Source: an uncultured Marinoscillum sp.
GTDB lineage: Bacteria; Bacteroidota; Bacteroidia; Cytophagales; MED-G16
DNA: 64,000 nucleotides
Direction of reading: 5' to 3'
Assembly: GCA_902626505.1 (NCBI GenBank)
Contig: CACOFQ010000004.1
Location: 51,333 to 115,332, forward strand
The position numbers and the translations under genes are program-made. Of this stretch, positions 53,696-62,642 are shown in pieces. The notes below the pieces were generated by a model. It was not told the DNA's origin, did no database searches, and saw only the letters and a program-made list of their open reading frames with translations. The first letter of the stretch is position 1. Each line of letters starts with the position of its first letter.

Positions 53696-54835
53696 ATGGA
53701 TATAGTTATTCTTTTCATTAGTATTCTCATATTGTCTTCACTAGGTTATGTAATATATAAGTTTAATGATAAAGGAGATAACACAGATAATACCCAACAA
53801 AGACAAGATGAGATCAATCAAATGAAAGAGATGTTAACTCTTGAGTTTAAAAATCTTGCTAACGAAATCTTTGAAGAAAAAACAAAAAAAATTACGGATG
53901 TCAATAAAGAAAATCTATCAAATATCTTAGATCCATTAAAAGAGAATATTGCAAGATTTGAGAGAAAAGTTGAATCCTCAAATAAAGATGCAGTAGAGTT
54001 TAATGCTATATTAAAATCAGAGATAAATCATCTGAAAAATGAAACGCTCAAGATGAGAGATGATGCTAATAATTTAGCAAATGCCTTGAGAGGAGAAAGT
54101 AAAACCCAAGGAGATTGGGGGGAACAACAAATGGAAACAATTTTAAACGCAGCAGGTCTAGAAAAAAACATCCATTATGAAAAAGAAAAGAATCTAAAGA
54201 ATGAAAATGAAGATAACCAGCGTTTAGATTACATAGTAAAGTTACCTGGTGACAAATGTATAATTATTGACTCAAAGGTATCTCTAGTAGCTTATGTTAA
54301 TTACTATAATTCTGAAGATAAAGAAGATAAAAAACATTATCTAAAGGAACACCTGAAAAGTATAAATACTCATATAACAACTTTATCAAACAAAAATTAT
54401 CAAGAGCTAGATATTAATCAGCCTGATTATATTTTAATGTTTATGGCAAACGAACCCGCATTTAAGTTAGCTGTGCTTGAAGATGTAAGCATTTATAATA
54501 AGGCTATTGATAGAAATATTGTGATGGTTACAAATTCTACATTATTTGCAACTTTAAAAACTGTAGCATATATGTGGAAACAAGATAAAGCAAATAAAAA
54601 TGCTATTGAAATAGCTAGACAAGCGGGCTCACTCTATGATAAATTTCAATCTTTTTCTGAGGACTTAATCAAAGTAGGTAATAATTTGAACACTACTAAA
54701 AACACATATGAAGATGCTATGAAAAAACTGACAGAAGGTAAAGATAATCTTGTTAGAAAGACAGAAAGACTTAGAGAACTTGGAGCTAAGGCTAGTAAAA
54801 AAATTAATCCTAAATTACTTGATAGATCAGAATAA
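53696..54835 (+). CDS. rmuC: DNA recombination protein RmuC
   Basis: A 379-residue protein with an N-terminal membrane helix (VILFISILILSSLGYVIYKF), a coiled-coil stretch and the RmuC domain: RGESKTQGDWGEQQMETILNAAGLEKNIHYE, then LDYIVKLPGDKCIIIDSKVSLVAYVNYY and NQPDYILMFMANEPAF. RmuC proteins limit inversion or rearrangement at DNA repeats and look nuclease-like (IIIDSKVSL resembles a PD-(D/E)XK core). TACTTTTG at 53684-53691 matches a -7 element so close to the ATG that a leaderless mRNA is possible. Confidence 0.93.
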   Translation: MDIVILFISILILSSLGYVIYKFNDKGDNTDNTQQRQDEINQMKEMLTLEFKNLANEIFEEKTKKITDVNKENLSNILDPLKENIARFERKVESSNKDAVEFNAILKSEINHLKNETLKMRDDANNLANALRGESKTQGDWGEQQMETILNAAGLEKNIHYEKEKNLKNENEDNQRLDYIVKLPGDKCIIIDSKVSLVAYVNYYNSEDKEDKKHYLKEHLKSINTHITTLSNKNYQELDINQPDYILMFMANEPAFKLAVLEDVSIYNKAIDRNIVMVTNSTLFATLKTVAYMWKQDKANKNAIEIARQAGSLYDKFQSFSEDLIKVGNNLNTTKNTYEDAMKKLTEGKDNLVRKTERLRELGAKASKKINPKLLDRSE

Positions 54836-54839
54836 AATT

Positions 54840-55214
54840 ATGAAGACGAATAATTCTTTAGAAAAGATAAATGTAGTTGGAGATAGGGTTTTGGTGAAAC
54901 CTAGAAAAGAATCGGAGAGAACTGACAGTGGGTTATATCTTCCACCAGGAGTAAGAGAGAAAGAAAAAATTCAATATGGATATATAGTTAAAATTGGTCC
55001 TGGTTATCCAATTCCATTACCAGTTGATAATGATGAGCCTTGGAAATCTGAAGAAGAGAAAGTTAAATATGTTCCTTTACAAGTTAAAGAGGGGGACTTA
55101 GCTGTATTCTTACAGGGAGGAGCTTATGAGGTAATGTATCAAAATGAAAAATATTTTATAGTTCCTCAGTCATCAATTTTGATGATTGAAAGAGATGATA
55201 GTCTATTTAATTAG
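54840..55214 (+). CDS. GroES-family co-chaperone-like protein
   Basis: A 124-residue protein with a GroES fold pattern: VVGDRVLVKPRKESERTDSGLYLPPGVREKEKIQYGYIVKIGPG, then an insertion IPLPVDNDEPWKSEEEKVKYVPLQVKEGD and LAVFLQGGAYEVMYQNEKYFIVPQSSILMIE. It is longer than normal GroES (about 95) because of the insertion and lacks an adjacent groEL, so it is the Bacteroidota GroES-like paralogue. ATG 54840 is preferred; the ORF track start at 54750 lies within rmuC. Confidence 0.85.
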   Translation: MKTNNSLEKINVVGDRVLVKPRKESERTDSGLYLPPGVREKEKIQYGYIVKIGPGYPIPLPVDNDEPWKSEEEKVKYVPLQVKEGDLAVFLQGGAYEVMYQNEKYFIVPQSSILMIERDDSLFN

Positions 55215-55215
55215 A

Positions 55216-56442
55216 TTATTTATATTCAATAATACTTTTCTCAATTATATCACAAGAAATATTTATTTCATCTTCATTTATAACAAGAGGCGGAGCAAAT
55301 CTTATAATATTTCCATGTGTTGGTTTTGCAATGAGACCATTATTTTTCATTGAAATACAGATATCCCAAGCAGTAGAACTATCTTCCGAATCATTTATAA
55401 CCATTGCATTTAAAAGTCCCTTTCCTCTTATAAGTCTTACAAGCCCAGATTTACTTTTTAATTTTTCTAATCTATTTCTAAAGACTTCTCCCATCTCTAA
55501 TGCATTTTTATCAAGACTTTCATCTTTTACTATCTCTAAGGCTGCTTTCGCTACAGCACATGATAAAGGATTTCCTCCATATGTTGATCCGTGTTCTCCT
55601 GGTTTTATACACATCATTATATTATCATTAGCTAGAACTGCTGAAACTGGTAGCACACCTCCTGATAATGCTTTTCCTAAAATTAAAATGTCAGGTTTCG
55701 CATCCTCATGATCAGTAGCTAACATTTTTCCAGTTCTTGCTATACCTGTTTGAACTTCATCAGCTATGAAAAGCACATTATATTTATCACAAAGCTTTCT
55801 AATTCCACTTAAGTAGCCTTCATCTGGAACTACTACACCAGCTTCCCCTTGAATTGGCTCTACCATAAAAGCACAAACATTTTTGTCTTTTAATTTATCT
55901 TCTAAAGCTTCTAAATTATTATATGGTATTAGCTCATATCCTGGCATATATGGACCAAACCCTTTATAAGATAAGGGATCGTCTGAGGTAGAGATCGCAG
56001 CTAGAGTTCTACCCCAAAAATTTCCATGGGCAAATATAATTTTTGCTTTATTTTCCTCAATTCCTTTCTTTTCATATCCCCATTTTCTAGCTAACTTATT
56101 AGCAGTTTCTCCTCCTTCAACACCTGTGTTCATTGGTAATACTTTATCATAACCAAAATAATCAGCTATATATTTTTCATATTCACCTAAAACATCATTA
56201 TAAAAAGCTCTAGAAGTAAGTGTTAACTTCCTTCCTTGTTCTTCAAGAGCTTTAATAATTTTTGGATGACAATGTCCTTGATTTACTGCAGAATACGCAG
56301 ATAAATAGTCAAAATATTTTTTTCCTTCAACATCCCAAACATAAATACCTTCTCCCCTGGATAATACTACTGGTAGGGGGTGATAATTATGAGCTCCATA
56401 TTTATTTTCTAAATTAATGGCTTCTTGACTAGTTTTTATCAT
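55216..56442 (-). CDS. rocD: Ornithine aminotransferase
   Basis: A class III PLP aminotransferase, 408 residues, converting ornithine and 2-oxoglutarate to glutamate semialdehyde and glutamate. Start blocks [51 protein letters not shown] are almost diagnostic. Others: [57 protein letters not shown], and the PLP lysine in [10 protein letters not shown]. It is convergent with the GroES-like gene and may have a TAnnTTTG-type promoter at 56462-56469 (TATTTTTG on the minus strand). Confidence 0.95.
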   Translation of the reverse strand: MIKTSQEAINLENKYGAHNYHPLPVVLSRGEGIYVWDVEGKKYFDYLSAYSAVNQGHCHPKIIKALEEQGRKLTLTSRAFYNDVLGEYEKYIADYFGYDKVLPMNTGVEGGETANKLARKWGYEKKGIEENKAKIIFAHGNFWGRTLAAISTSDDPLSYKGFGPYMPGYELIPYNNLEALEDKLKDKNVCAFMVEPIQGEAGVVVPDEGYLSGIRKLCDKYNVLFIADEVQTGIARTGKMLATDHEDAKPDILILGKALSGGVLPVSAVLANDNIMMCIKPGEHGSTYGGNPLSCAVAKAALEIVKDESLDKNALEMGEVFRNRLEKLKSKSGLVRLIRGKGLLNAMVINDSEDSSTAWDICISMKNNGLIAKPTHGNIIRFAPPLVINEDEINISCDIIEKSIIEYK

Positions 56443-56503
56443 AGTATGTGTTATTTACTATCAAAAATAGCAGATATAGAAAAAATAAAAAACATTGTAC
56501 AGA

Positions 56504-56534
56504 TTTGTTATTTTTTTCAGTTTTACGATATTTG
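56504..56534 (+). promoter_or_regulatory. Promoter of the rpmB operon
   Basis: TTTG (56504-56507), 19 bp, GATATTTG (56527-56534): one mismatch to TAnnTTTG with ideal spacing. The predicted start near 56539 leaves a leader of about 17 nt before the rpmB ATG. Confidence 0.6.
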
Positions 56535-56555
56535 CGTGCTAATAAAAAAAAGATA

Positions 56556-56795
56556 ATGTCAAAAGTTTGTCAAATTACTGGAAAAAGAGCTAGAGTTGGT
56601 AACAATGTATCAAAAGCTAATAACAAGACAAAAAGGATGTTTTATCCTAACTTGCATGTCAAAAAATTTTATATTCCTGAAGAAGATAAATGGATTAAAA
56701 TAAAGATTTGCTCTTCAGCATTAAAATCTATTAATAAGTTTGGAATTTCAGCTGTTTTAAAAAAAGCTAAAGAAAAAGGAACATTAAGTATTTAA
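56556..56795 (+). CDS. rpmB: Large ribosomal subunit protein bL28
   Basis: A 79-residue 50S protein starting [52 protein letters not shown], the standard bL28 pattern. The ORF track entry starts at 56448 and adds 36 residues of non-family sequence that overlap the promoter, so ATG 56556 is used. It heads the rpmB-rpmG-DUF4295 group usual in Bacteroidota. Confidence 0.95.
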   Translation: MSKVCQITGKRARVGNNVSKANNKTKRMFYPNLHVKKFYIPEEDKWIKIKICSSALKSINKFGISAVLKKAKEKGTLSI

Positions 56796-56799
56796 AGTT

Positions 56800-56982
56800 A
56801 TGGCAAAAAAAGGAAATAGAATTCAAGTTATTTTAGAGTGTACTGAGCACAAAGCTTCCGGTCAACCTGGTACATCAAGATATGTTACTACAAAAAATAA
56901 AAAAAATACTCCTGATAGAATTGAACTAAAAAAGTACAATCCAATTCTTAGGAAATACACATTACATAAAGAAATAAAATAA
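56800..56982 (+). CDS. rpmG: Large ribosomal subunit protein bL33
   Basis: A 60-residue 50S protein: [58 protein letters not shown]. It has the bL33 fold. Only one cysteine (LECTEH) is visible, so the zinc-ribbon cysteine set is absent: a C-minus form. It lies 4 bp after rpmB and shares a base with the next ATG. Confidence 0.95.
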   Translation: MAKKGNRIQVILECTEHKASGQPGTSRYVTTKNKKNTPDRIELKKYNPILRKYTLHKEIK

Positions 56983-57293
56983 TGGCTAAAAAAGTAGTTG
57001 CTTCATTAAGAGATACATCAGGTGTTAAATATGCTAAACTTATCAAATCAGTTAAATCTGAGAAAACAGGATCTTATTCTTTTAAAGAGGAAATTGTTAT
57101 AGAAGATCATGTAAATGATATTTTAGCAGGAAAAACACAACAAGATATCATCAATGAAATAAGAGCTAAGGAAAAAGAAGCGGAAGCTGCAAAAATTGCT
57201 GCAGATAAAGCTGCTGCTGAAGCTCCTAAAGAAGAGGCACCTGCTGCTGAAGCTCCCAAAAAAAAAGGAGATAAGAGCTCTAAGCCAGAATAA
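56982..57293 (+). CDS. DUF4295 (bL38-like ribosomal) protein with C-terminal extension
   Basis: A 103-residue protein. The first 50 residues ([48 protein letters not shown]) are the DUF4295 family, normally about 50 aa and located after rpmG in Bacteroidota; as I recall, it was identified in a Flavobacterium ribosome structure as an extra large-subunit protein. The rest (EKEAEAAKIAADKAAAEAPKEEAPAAEAPKKKGDKSS) is a low-complexity Ala/Lys/Glu tail not expected in the family. Start overlaps the rpmG stop. Confidence 0.88.
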   Translation: MAKKVVASLRDTSGVKYAKLIKSVKSEKTGSYSFKEEIVIEDHVNDILAGKTQQDIINEIRAKEKEAEAAKIAADKAAAEAPKEEAPAAEAPKKKGDKSSKPE

Positions 57294-57300
57294 AATTTAA

Positions 57301-58431
57301 ATGTCTTTCCTACCTGACTTTAAGTTAGAGACCTATTTCTCTCGTTGGGAGTTCAATACTAAATATAATTTATGTGCATCTGATACTGAATCATTATCAC
57401 TAGAATATTTATTGGATTTATCAGATGATAAAGACAAAAAGTTATTAGAAGAAATTAAGTTTGGTTATTTAGAAACATATGGGTCTATAGAATTAAGAGA
57501 AGCTATATCTTCTACTTATAATAATTCTTCATATAAAGATATTTTAACTTTTGCTGGTGCTGAAGAAGGTATTTACGTTGCAATGAAGTCAATTCTTTCA
57601 AAAAAAGATCATGCTATTGTAATTACTCCTAATTATCAATCAGCTCAAACGCTTCCTACATCAATATGTGATGTTACTGCAATTAATCTTGACTCAGAGA
57701 ATAATTGGAATTTGGATATACAAAAAATTAAAGATTCTTTACAACCAAATACGCTTCTAATATCAATAAATTTTCCCCATAACCCAACCGGTAAAGTAAT
57801 ATCACAAAGTGAGTTAAATGATTTAGTAAATATTTCTAGGGAAAATAACCTATATCTATTTAGTGATGAAATTTACCGTTTAATGGAAAGAGATGAAAAC
57901 AAAAGACTTGATCAGATTTCAGATATTTATGATAAGGGAATATCACTAAACGGTATGTCAAAAACATATGGAATGCCAGGAATAAGAATTGGTTGGATTT
58001 CATGCAAGGATCATTCTCTTTTAGATAAGATGGAAAAACTAAAGCATTATTTATCAATTTGTAATTCAACTCCTAATGAAATATTATCAATTATTGCTCT
58101 TAAGTATAGATCAAAAATTATAGAGAGATCTAGAAAAATCATTAAAAATAACTTGTTTAAACTGAACAGTTTTTTTCAAAAATATGAGAATCTATTTGAG
58201 TGGAAAGAACCTGACGGGGGTTGTATAGGGTTTCCTAAATATAATGGGCCTGAAGGGGTTGAAGTTTTTTGCGAAAATTTGATAAAAGAAAAAAGTGTAT
58301 TATTACTTCCTTCTAGCGTTTATAACTCTAAACTAATTAATTCACCAAATAATCATTTCAGAATCGGATACGGTAGATCAAATATGCCACAAGCATTATC
58401 TGAGCTTGAAAACTTTATTAATAATAATTAA
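57301..58431 (+). CDS. Class I/II aminotransferase (PLP-dependent)
   Basis: A 376-residue fold-type I enzyme. Visible blocks: LETYGSIELREAISSTYNN, LTFAGAEEGIYVAMKSIL, NFPHNPTGKVIS, LYLFSDEIYRLME, and the PLP lysine region LNGMSKTYGMPGIRIGWISC, then FRIGYGR with the carboxylate-binding arginine. The amino donor and acceptor are unknown; relatives include capreomycidine-synthase-like and aspartate-type aminotransferases. It is 7 bp after DUF4295 and so probably co-transcribed with ribosomal protein genes. Confidence 0.88.
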   Translation: MSFLPDFKLETYFSRWEFNTKYNLCASDTESLSLEYLLDLSDDKDKKLLEEIKFGYLETYGSIELREAISSTYNNSSYKDILTFAGAEEGIYVAMKSILSKKDHAIVITPNYQSAQTLPTSICDVTAINLDSENNWNLDIQKIKDSLQPNTLLISINFPHNPTGKVISQSELNDLVNISRENNLYLFSDEIYRLMERDENKRLDQISDIYDKGISLNGMSKTYGMPGIRIGWISCKDHSLLDKMEKLKHYLSICNSTPNEILSIIALKYRSKIIERSRKIIKNNLFKLNSFFQKYENLFEWKEPDGGCIGFPKYNGPEGVEVFCENLIKEKSVLLLPSSVYNSKLINSPNNHFRIGYGRSNMPQALSELENFINNN

Positions 58432-58508
58432 AATAAGAAAAAGAAAATCTTAATTTTATTAACTAAAGTGTAATGTTGTTTTTAATATATTCTAAAATAT
58501 AATAGCTA

Positions 58509-59876
58509 ATGGGTCTATTTGATTTTATAAAAAAGAAGCTTTTTGGTAAAACTAAGAAAGTTGAAGAAACCAAGAAGGTTGATAAGAAAAAAAAGGAACA
58601 ATCAACTCAAGTTAAACCGAAACTATCAAAACCTAAAACAGTTAAGAAGGTTAAGCCACCAGTCGTAAAAGAAAAGGTTGCTAGAGAGAAAGAAAATAAA
58701 CCTAAAAAGGGATTTTTAACTAAAATTAAGGAAGCTATCATATCTTCTCCAAAGGAAGAAGAAATTAAAGAAGAACAAGAAAAGGAAATTAAAAAAGCAA
58801 CTGTACCCAAAAAAGTTAAAAGGAAGATTAAAGAAGAAGAGCCAGAGGTAGAGGAAGAAGTTGTTGAAGAGATTAAAGAAGAAGAGCCAGAGGTAGAGGA
58901 AGAAGTTGTTGAAGAGATTAAAGAAGAAGAGCCAGAGGTAGAGGAAGAAGTTGTTGAAGATGAAGATTCAATAAAAAAAGGATTAGAAAAAACCAAGAAA
59001 AGCTTTTTTTCAAAATTGAAATCAGCAATAATTGGTAAATCTAAAATTGATGAGGAAGTACTGGATGATCTTGAAGAAGTTTTAATAACCTCCGATGTTG
59101 GTGTTGAAACTACAGTTAAGATAATAGAAAGAATAGAGGATAGAGTATCAAAAGAAAAGTATACAAGTGTTAATGAATTAAATAATTTATTGAAGGATGA
59201 GATTATAAAAATTCTTGCAGAAAATAGCTCTGATCTAGATGCTTTTGATGTATCTGAAGATGCTGTCCCTTATGTTATATTAGTTGTTGGTGTTAATGGT
59301 GTTGGTAAAACTACAACTATTGGTAAGTTAGCTGCTCAGTTTAAAGAGGGAGGCTTAAATGTACTTATTGGTGCTGCAGATACATTTAGAGCAGCTGCAG
59401 TTGATCAAATTTTAATGTGGGGAAAAAAGGTAGGAGTAGATGTAGTCTCTCATGGTATGAATACAGATCCTGCTTCTGTAGCATATGATACTGTTAAAAA
59501 AGCAGTTGAGGAAAACTATGATGTTGTTATAATTGATACTGCGGGAAGACTCCATACTAAATTAAATTTGATGAATGAACTATCTAAAATAAAAAGAGTA
59601 GTTCAGAAATTTAAAGAGGATGCCCCACATGAAGTTATGTTAATTTTAGATGGAAGCACTGGACAAAATGCTTTTGTTCAAGCTGAAGAATTTACAAAAG
59701 TAACAGATGTAAATTCTATTACAATAACAAAGTTGGATGGCACGGCCAAGGGAGGAGTAGTTATAGGAATTACTGATCAATTTAAAATTCCAATTAAATA
59801 TATAGGAGTAGGAGAGAAGATAGGAGATTTAAAACTTTTTCATAAAGGTGAGTTTGTCAATTCTTTCTTTGACTAA
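58509..59876 (+). CDS. ftsY: Signal recognition particle receptor FtsY with acidic tandem-repeat N-terminal domain
   Basis: GTPase docking SRP-ribosome complexes at the membrane. The NG domain (about 160-455) contains LDDLEEVLITSDVGVETT, GVNGVGKTTTIGKLAAQF (G1), ADTFRAAAVDQ, IDTAGRLHTKLNLMNEL and TKLDGTAKGGVVIGI. Before it lies a charged region: lysine-rich (about 1-80), then three 15-residue acidic repeats (IKEEEPEVEEEVVEE) from three near-perfect 45-bp DNA repeats. Total 455 aa, long because of this. The stop overlaps the next start by 1 bp. Confidence 0.96.
   Translation: MGLFDFIKKKLFGKTKKVEETKKVDKKKKEQSTQVKPKLSKPKTVKKVKPPVVKEKVAREKENKPKKGFLTKIKEAIISSPKEEEIKEEQEKEIKKATVPKKVKRKIKEEEPEVEEEVVEEIKEEEPEVEEEVVEEIKEEEPEVEEEVVEDEDSIKKGLEKTKKSFFSKLKSAIIGKSKIDEEVLDDLEEVLITSDVGVETTVKIIERIEDRVSKEKYTSVNELNNLLKDEIIKILAENSSDLDAFDVSEDAVPYVILVVGVNGVGKTTTIGKLAAQFKEGGLNVLIGAADTFRAAAVDQILMWGKKVGVDVVSHGMNTDPASVAYDTVKKAVEENYDVVIIDTAGRLHTKLNLMNELSKIKRVVQKFKEDAPHEVMLILDGSTGQNAFVQAEEFTKVTDVNSITITKLDGTAKGGVVIGITDQFKIPIKYIGVGEKIGDLKLFHKGEFVNSFFD
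58827..58961 (+). repeat. Three tandem 45-bp repeats in ftsY
   Basis: The unit is ATTAAAGAAGAAGAGCCAGAGG followed by the rest of 45 bp, repeated three times in phase with the codons; copies 1 and 2 are identical and copy 3 differs at its last base. Such sequence-identical repeats indicate recent expansion by slippage or unequal recombination. Confidence 0.9.
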
Positions 59877-61231
59877 TGAATTTTATATCATCATTTTCGG
59901 AATATATTATATGGGCTGCAGATTTTTTATGGAATGGACCAGTACTGGTAACTTTATTATTGGGTAGTGGGGTTTATTTTTCTTTTAGGTCAAGGTTTAT
60001 TCCAATTTATTATTTTAGTCATGCTCTAAAATTATCAATAAATAAAAAAAAATCTATTAAAGGAATAAGTTCTTTTGAGAGTGTATCAAGTCAAATTGCA
60101 GGAATAGTTGGAATGGGAAATATTAGTGGTGTGGCTGTAGCAATTTCTATTGGTGGACCCGGTACAATCTTTTGGATGTGGGTTACAGCTTTCTTGGGTA
60201 TGATTACTAAGTTTTACACTTGCTCTTTATCTGTACTTTATAGGAAAAATTCAAATAATAATAATTATGGCGGTCCGATGTTTGTCATTTTAAATGGATT
60301 AGGAAATAAATGGAAACCTTTAGCTTTAATATTTTGTTTCTTTGGTTTATTAGGAGTGTCTCCAATCTTTCAATCAAATCAAATAATTGAGGTTATTAAC
60401 TCTGTTATAATAAATGATAATTATTTATTTGAAAATAAGTTTTCTAGTGATTTAACAATAGGCATTTGTTTATCAATTTTAGTTTCACTAGTAATTTTTG
60501 GAGGAATAAAAAGAATTGGAATGGTTGCTAGTAGAGTAGCTCCTATTATGGTATTTGTATATATGATTTCAGTATTTTATTTAATGATTATCCATTATGA
60601 TATGATACTTCCAAGCGTTTACTTGATTTTTATGGATGCTTTTTCTGCTAATTCAGTGTTAGGAGGTTCAATAGGTTCTATTATTTTAATAGGAGCTAGG
60701 AGGGCTTCCTTTTCTAATGAAGCTGGTATAGGGACAGCGCCTATTATTCATGCCTCAAGTGAGACTAAAGAACCAATTCAGGAAGGATTAGTTTCAATGA
60801 TTGGTCCTTTTATTGATACAATTATTGTTTGTACTTTGACCGCAGTTTGTATTTTAGTAACAGATTCTTGGTCAAATTATAATTACGCTGGAATTGAAAT
60901 AGTAGCTAAAGCATTTTCTAATTCTATGCCTCTTATTGGTCCTTATATATTACTTATTTCTACGTTATCTTTCGCAATATCTACTCTTTTCAGTCTATCC
61001 TTTTTTGGAGAAAGATGTATGGCTTTTCTTATTGGTGAGAAATATAAAATCCTTTATCGGTACATTTATTTAGGGTTAATAGTACTTGGCTCTGTTTCTT
61101 CTTTGAAGTTTGTTATAAGTCTAATAGACCTATCATATGGCATTATGGCATTCCCAACGTTAGTCTCTGCATTGATATTAGCACCTAAAATTGATGAATT
61201 ATCAAAAAAATATTTTAAAAAATTAAAATAA
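59876..61231 (+). CDS. Sodium:alanine/glycine symporter (AGCS family)
   Basis: A 451-residue, about ten-helix membrane protein. The N-terminal region FLWNGPVLVTLLLGSGVYFSFRSRFIPIYYFSHAL, SSFESVSSQIAGIVGMGNISGVAVAISIGGPGTIFWMWVTAFLGMITKF and the signature region IGARRASFSNEAGIGTAPIIHASSETKEPIQEGL define the AGCS family, which imports small neutral amino acids with sodium. Substrate specificity is not resolvable. It shares the final A of ftsY's TAA/ATG overlap. Confidence 0.92.
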   Translation: MNFISSFSEYIIWAADFLWNGPVLVTLLLGSGVYFSFRSRFIPIYYFSHALKLSINKKKSIKGISSFESVSSQIAGIVGMGNISGVAVAISIGGPGTIFWMWVTAFLGMITKFYTCSLSVLYRKNSNNNNYGGPMFVILNGLGNKWKPLALIFCFFGLLGVSPIFQSNQIIEVINSVIINDNYLFENKFSSDLTIGICLSILVSLVIFGGIKRIGMVASRVAPIMVFVYMISVFYLMIIHYDMILPSVYLIFMDAFSANSVLGGSIGSIILIGARRASFSNEAGIGTAPIIHASSETKEPIQEGLVSMIGPFIDTIIVCTLTAVCILVTDSWSNYNYAGIEIVAKAFSNSMPLIGPYILLISTLSFAISTLFSLSFFGERCMAFLIGEKYKILYRYIYLGLIVLGSVSSLKFVISLIDLSYGIMAFPTLVSALILAPKIDELSKKYFKKLK

Positions 61232-61251
61232 GACAAATGTTAACAAATTTC

Positions 61252-61259
61252 TATATTTG
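61252..61259 (+). promoter_or_regulatory. Candidate -7 element upstream of trkA
   Basis: TATATTTG matches TAnnTTTG; -33 TTTG is not seen at 19 bp. The start near 61264 would leave about 17 nt of leader. Confidence 0.45.
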
Positions 61260-61280
61260 TATCCCGATTAAACTTTAAAT

Positions 61281-62642
61281 ATGAATATTATAATTGCGGG
61301 AACAGGTGAAGTTGGATTTCACCTATCTAAGCTTTTGGCACAAGAATCTCATAATATTGTCATAATTGACCATGATAAAAAAGCGCTCGATAAAGCCTCT
61401 CACAACTTAGATGTATCAACCATAAAAGGTGATGTAACCTCAATTAAAACTCTAGAAATTGCTGGAGCAAAAAAAGCAGATCTTTTAATAGCAGTCACCT
61501 CATCACAACAGACTAATATATTATCGTGTTCTTTAGGCAAGAAACTTGGAGTAAAAAAATGTATAGCAAGAATTTCAAATTCTGAACTTTTACCGAGAAA
61601 AGACTCTTTTAATCTTTCATCCTTAGGAATAGATGAAGTAATTTATCCTGAATCTTTGGGTGCAAATGAAATTAAAGCTTTATTAAAAGAATCCGCAGTA
61701 ACTGATTCTCTTGAATTTGATGGAGGATTACTGCACTTAATGGGAATAATGATAGATGGAGCATCAGAGCTTAAGGATAAAACTTTAGGTGAATCAACTT
61801 ACTTAAATCCTGATACTAATTATACCCCAGTTGCAATAGTAAGAGATATTGAAGATGAAATTCATAATGAAACTATAATCCCTAGATCTCATAATATTCT
61901 TAAAGAAGGAGATACTGCATATTTTATTGCTGAATCTAATAAAGGAGTTGATAAAGTTTTGTCTCTTGCAGGAAAAGAGAACCTTGAAATTAAAAATATA
62001 ATGATATTTGGTGGATCCCCTTTAGCCTTTATGACTGCTAAATATCTTTCAAAAAAATATAATATCAAACTTATTTGTGATGATATAGAAAAATGTGAAA
62101 GGTTTGCAGATGAATTACCAAATGTATTAGTAATAAATGGCTCTGCAACAAATATTGATTTAATGAAGGAAGAGGATCTTGATAATATGGATGCTTTCTT
62201 GGCTTTATCATTAGAAACAGAAAAAAACATTTTAGCATCTCTTGCAGCAAAAGAGACTGGAGTAAAAAAAACTATATCTCAAGTAGAAAATATAGATTTT
62301 ATTCCACTTGCTCAGAATATGGGTTTAAATACAACTATTAATATAAAATACTTAACAGCAAACTTTATATTTAAATATATCAGTGGAGATAAGTTTTTAG
62401 ATTATTCTACACTAAAAGGTGTTGATGCAGAAATAATTGAAGTAGAAGTTAAAGAAGGAGCTGAAGTTTTGGGTAAAGAACTTAAAGATTTAAATTTTCC
62501 AAAAGATAGTATTGTAGGTGGTTTAACAAGAGGAGAAAAAGCATATTTTCCTAGGGGTAATTTTGAATTTGAAGAAGAGGATAGGGTAATTATAGTTACA
62601 AAGAAAGAGACAAAGAGTACTATAGAGTCAATGTTTAAATGA
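61281..62642 (+). CDS. trkA: Trk potassium uptake regulatory subunit TrkA
   Basis: A 453-residue peripheral NAD-binding protein that gates the TrkH potassium channel. Two RCK repeats are visible: the first starts MNIIIAGTGEVGFHLSKLLAQESHNIVIIDHD with the GxGxxG nucleotide motif, and the second starts NIMIFGGSPLAFMTAKYLSKKYNIKLICDD (degenerate glycine motif). TrkA-C domains follow each. The stop overlaps the trkH ATG (ATGA), so translation is coupled. Confidence 0.95.
   Translation: MNIIIAGTGEVGFHLSKLLAQESHNIVIIDHDKKALDKASHNLDVSTIKGDVTSIKTLEIAGAKKADLLIAVTSSQQTNILSCSLGKKLGVKKCIARISNSELLPRKDSFNLSSLGIDEVIYPESLGANEIKALLKESAVTDSLEFDGGLLHLMGIMIDGASELKDKTLGESTYLNPDTNYTPVAIVRDIEDEIHNETIIPRSHNILKEGDTAYFIAESNKGVDKVLSLAGKENLEIKNIMIFGGSPLAFMTAKYLSKKYNIKLICDDIEKCERFADELPNVLVINGSATNIDLMKEEDLDNMDAFLALSLETEKNILASLAAKETGVKKTISQVENIDFIPLAQNMGLNTTINIKYLTANFIFKYISGDKFLDYSTLKGVDAEIIEVEVKEGAEVLGKELKDLNFPKDSIVGGLTRGEKAYFPRGNFEFEEEDRVIIVTKKETKSTIESMFK

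Noticed and set aside
58827-58961. CRISPR-like regular repeats
   Set aside because: Tandem without spacers, in frame inside ftsY; no cas genes in the window.
58607-58996. 129-codon minus-strand serine-rich repeat ORF
   Set aside because: Antisense shadow of the 45-bp ftsY repeats.
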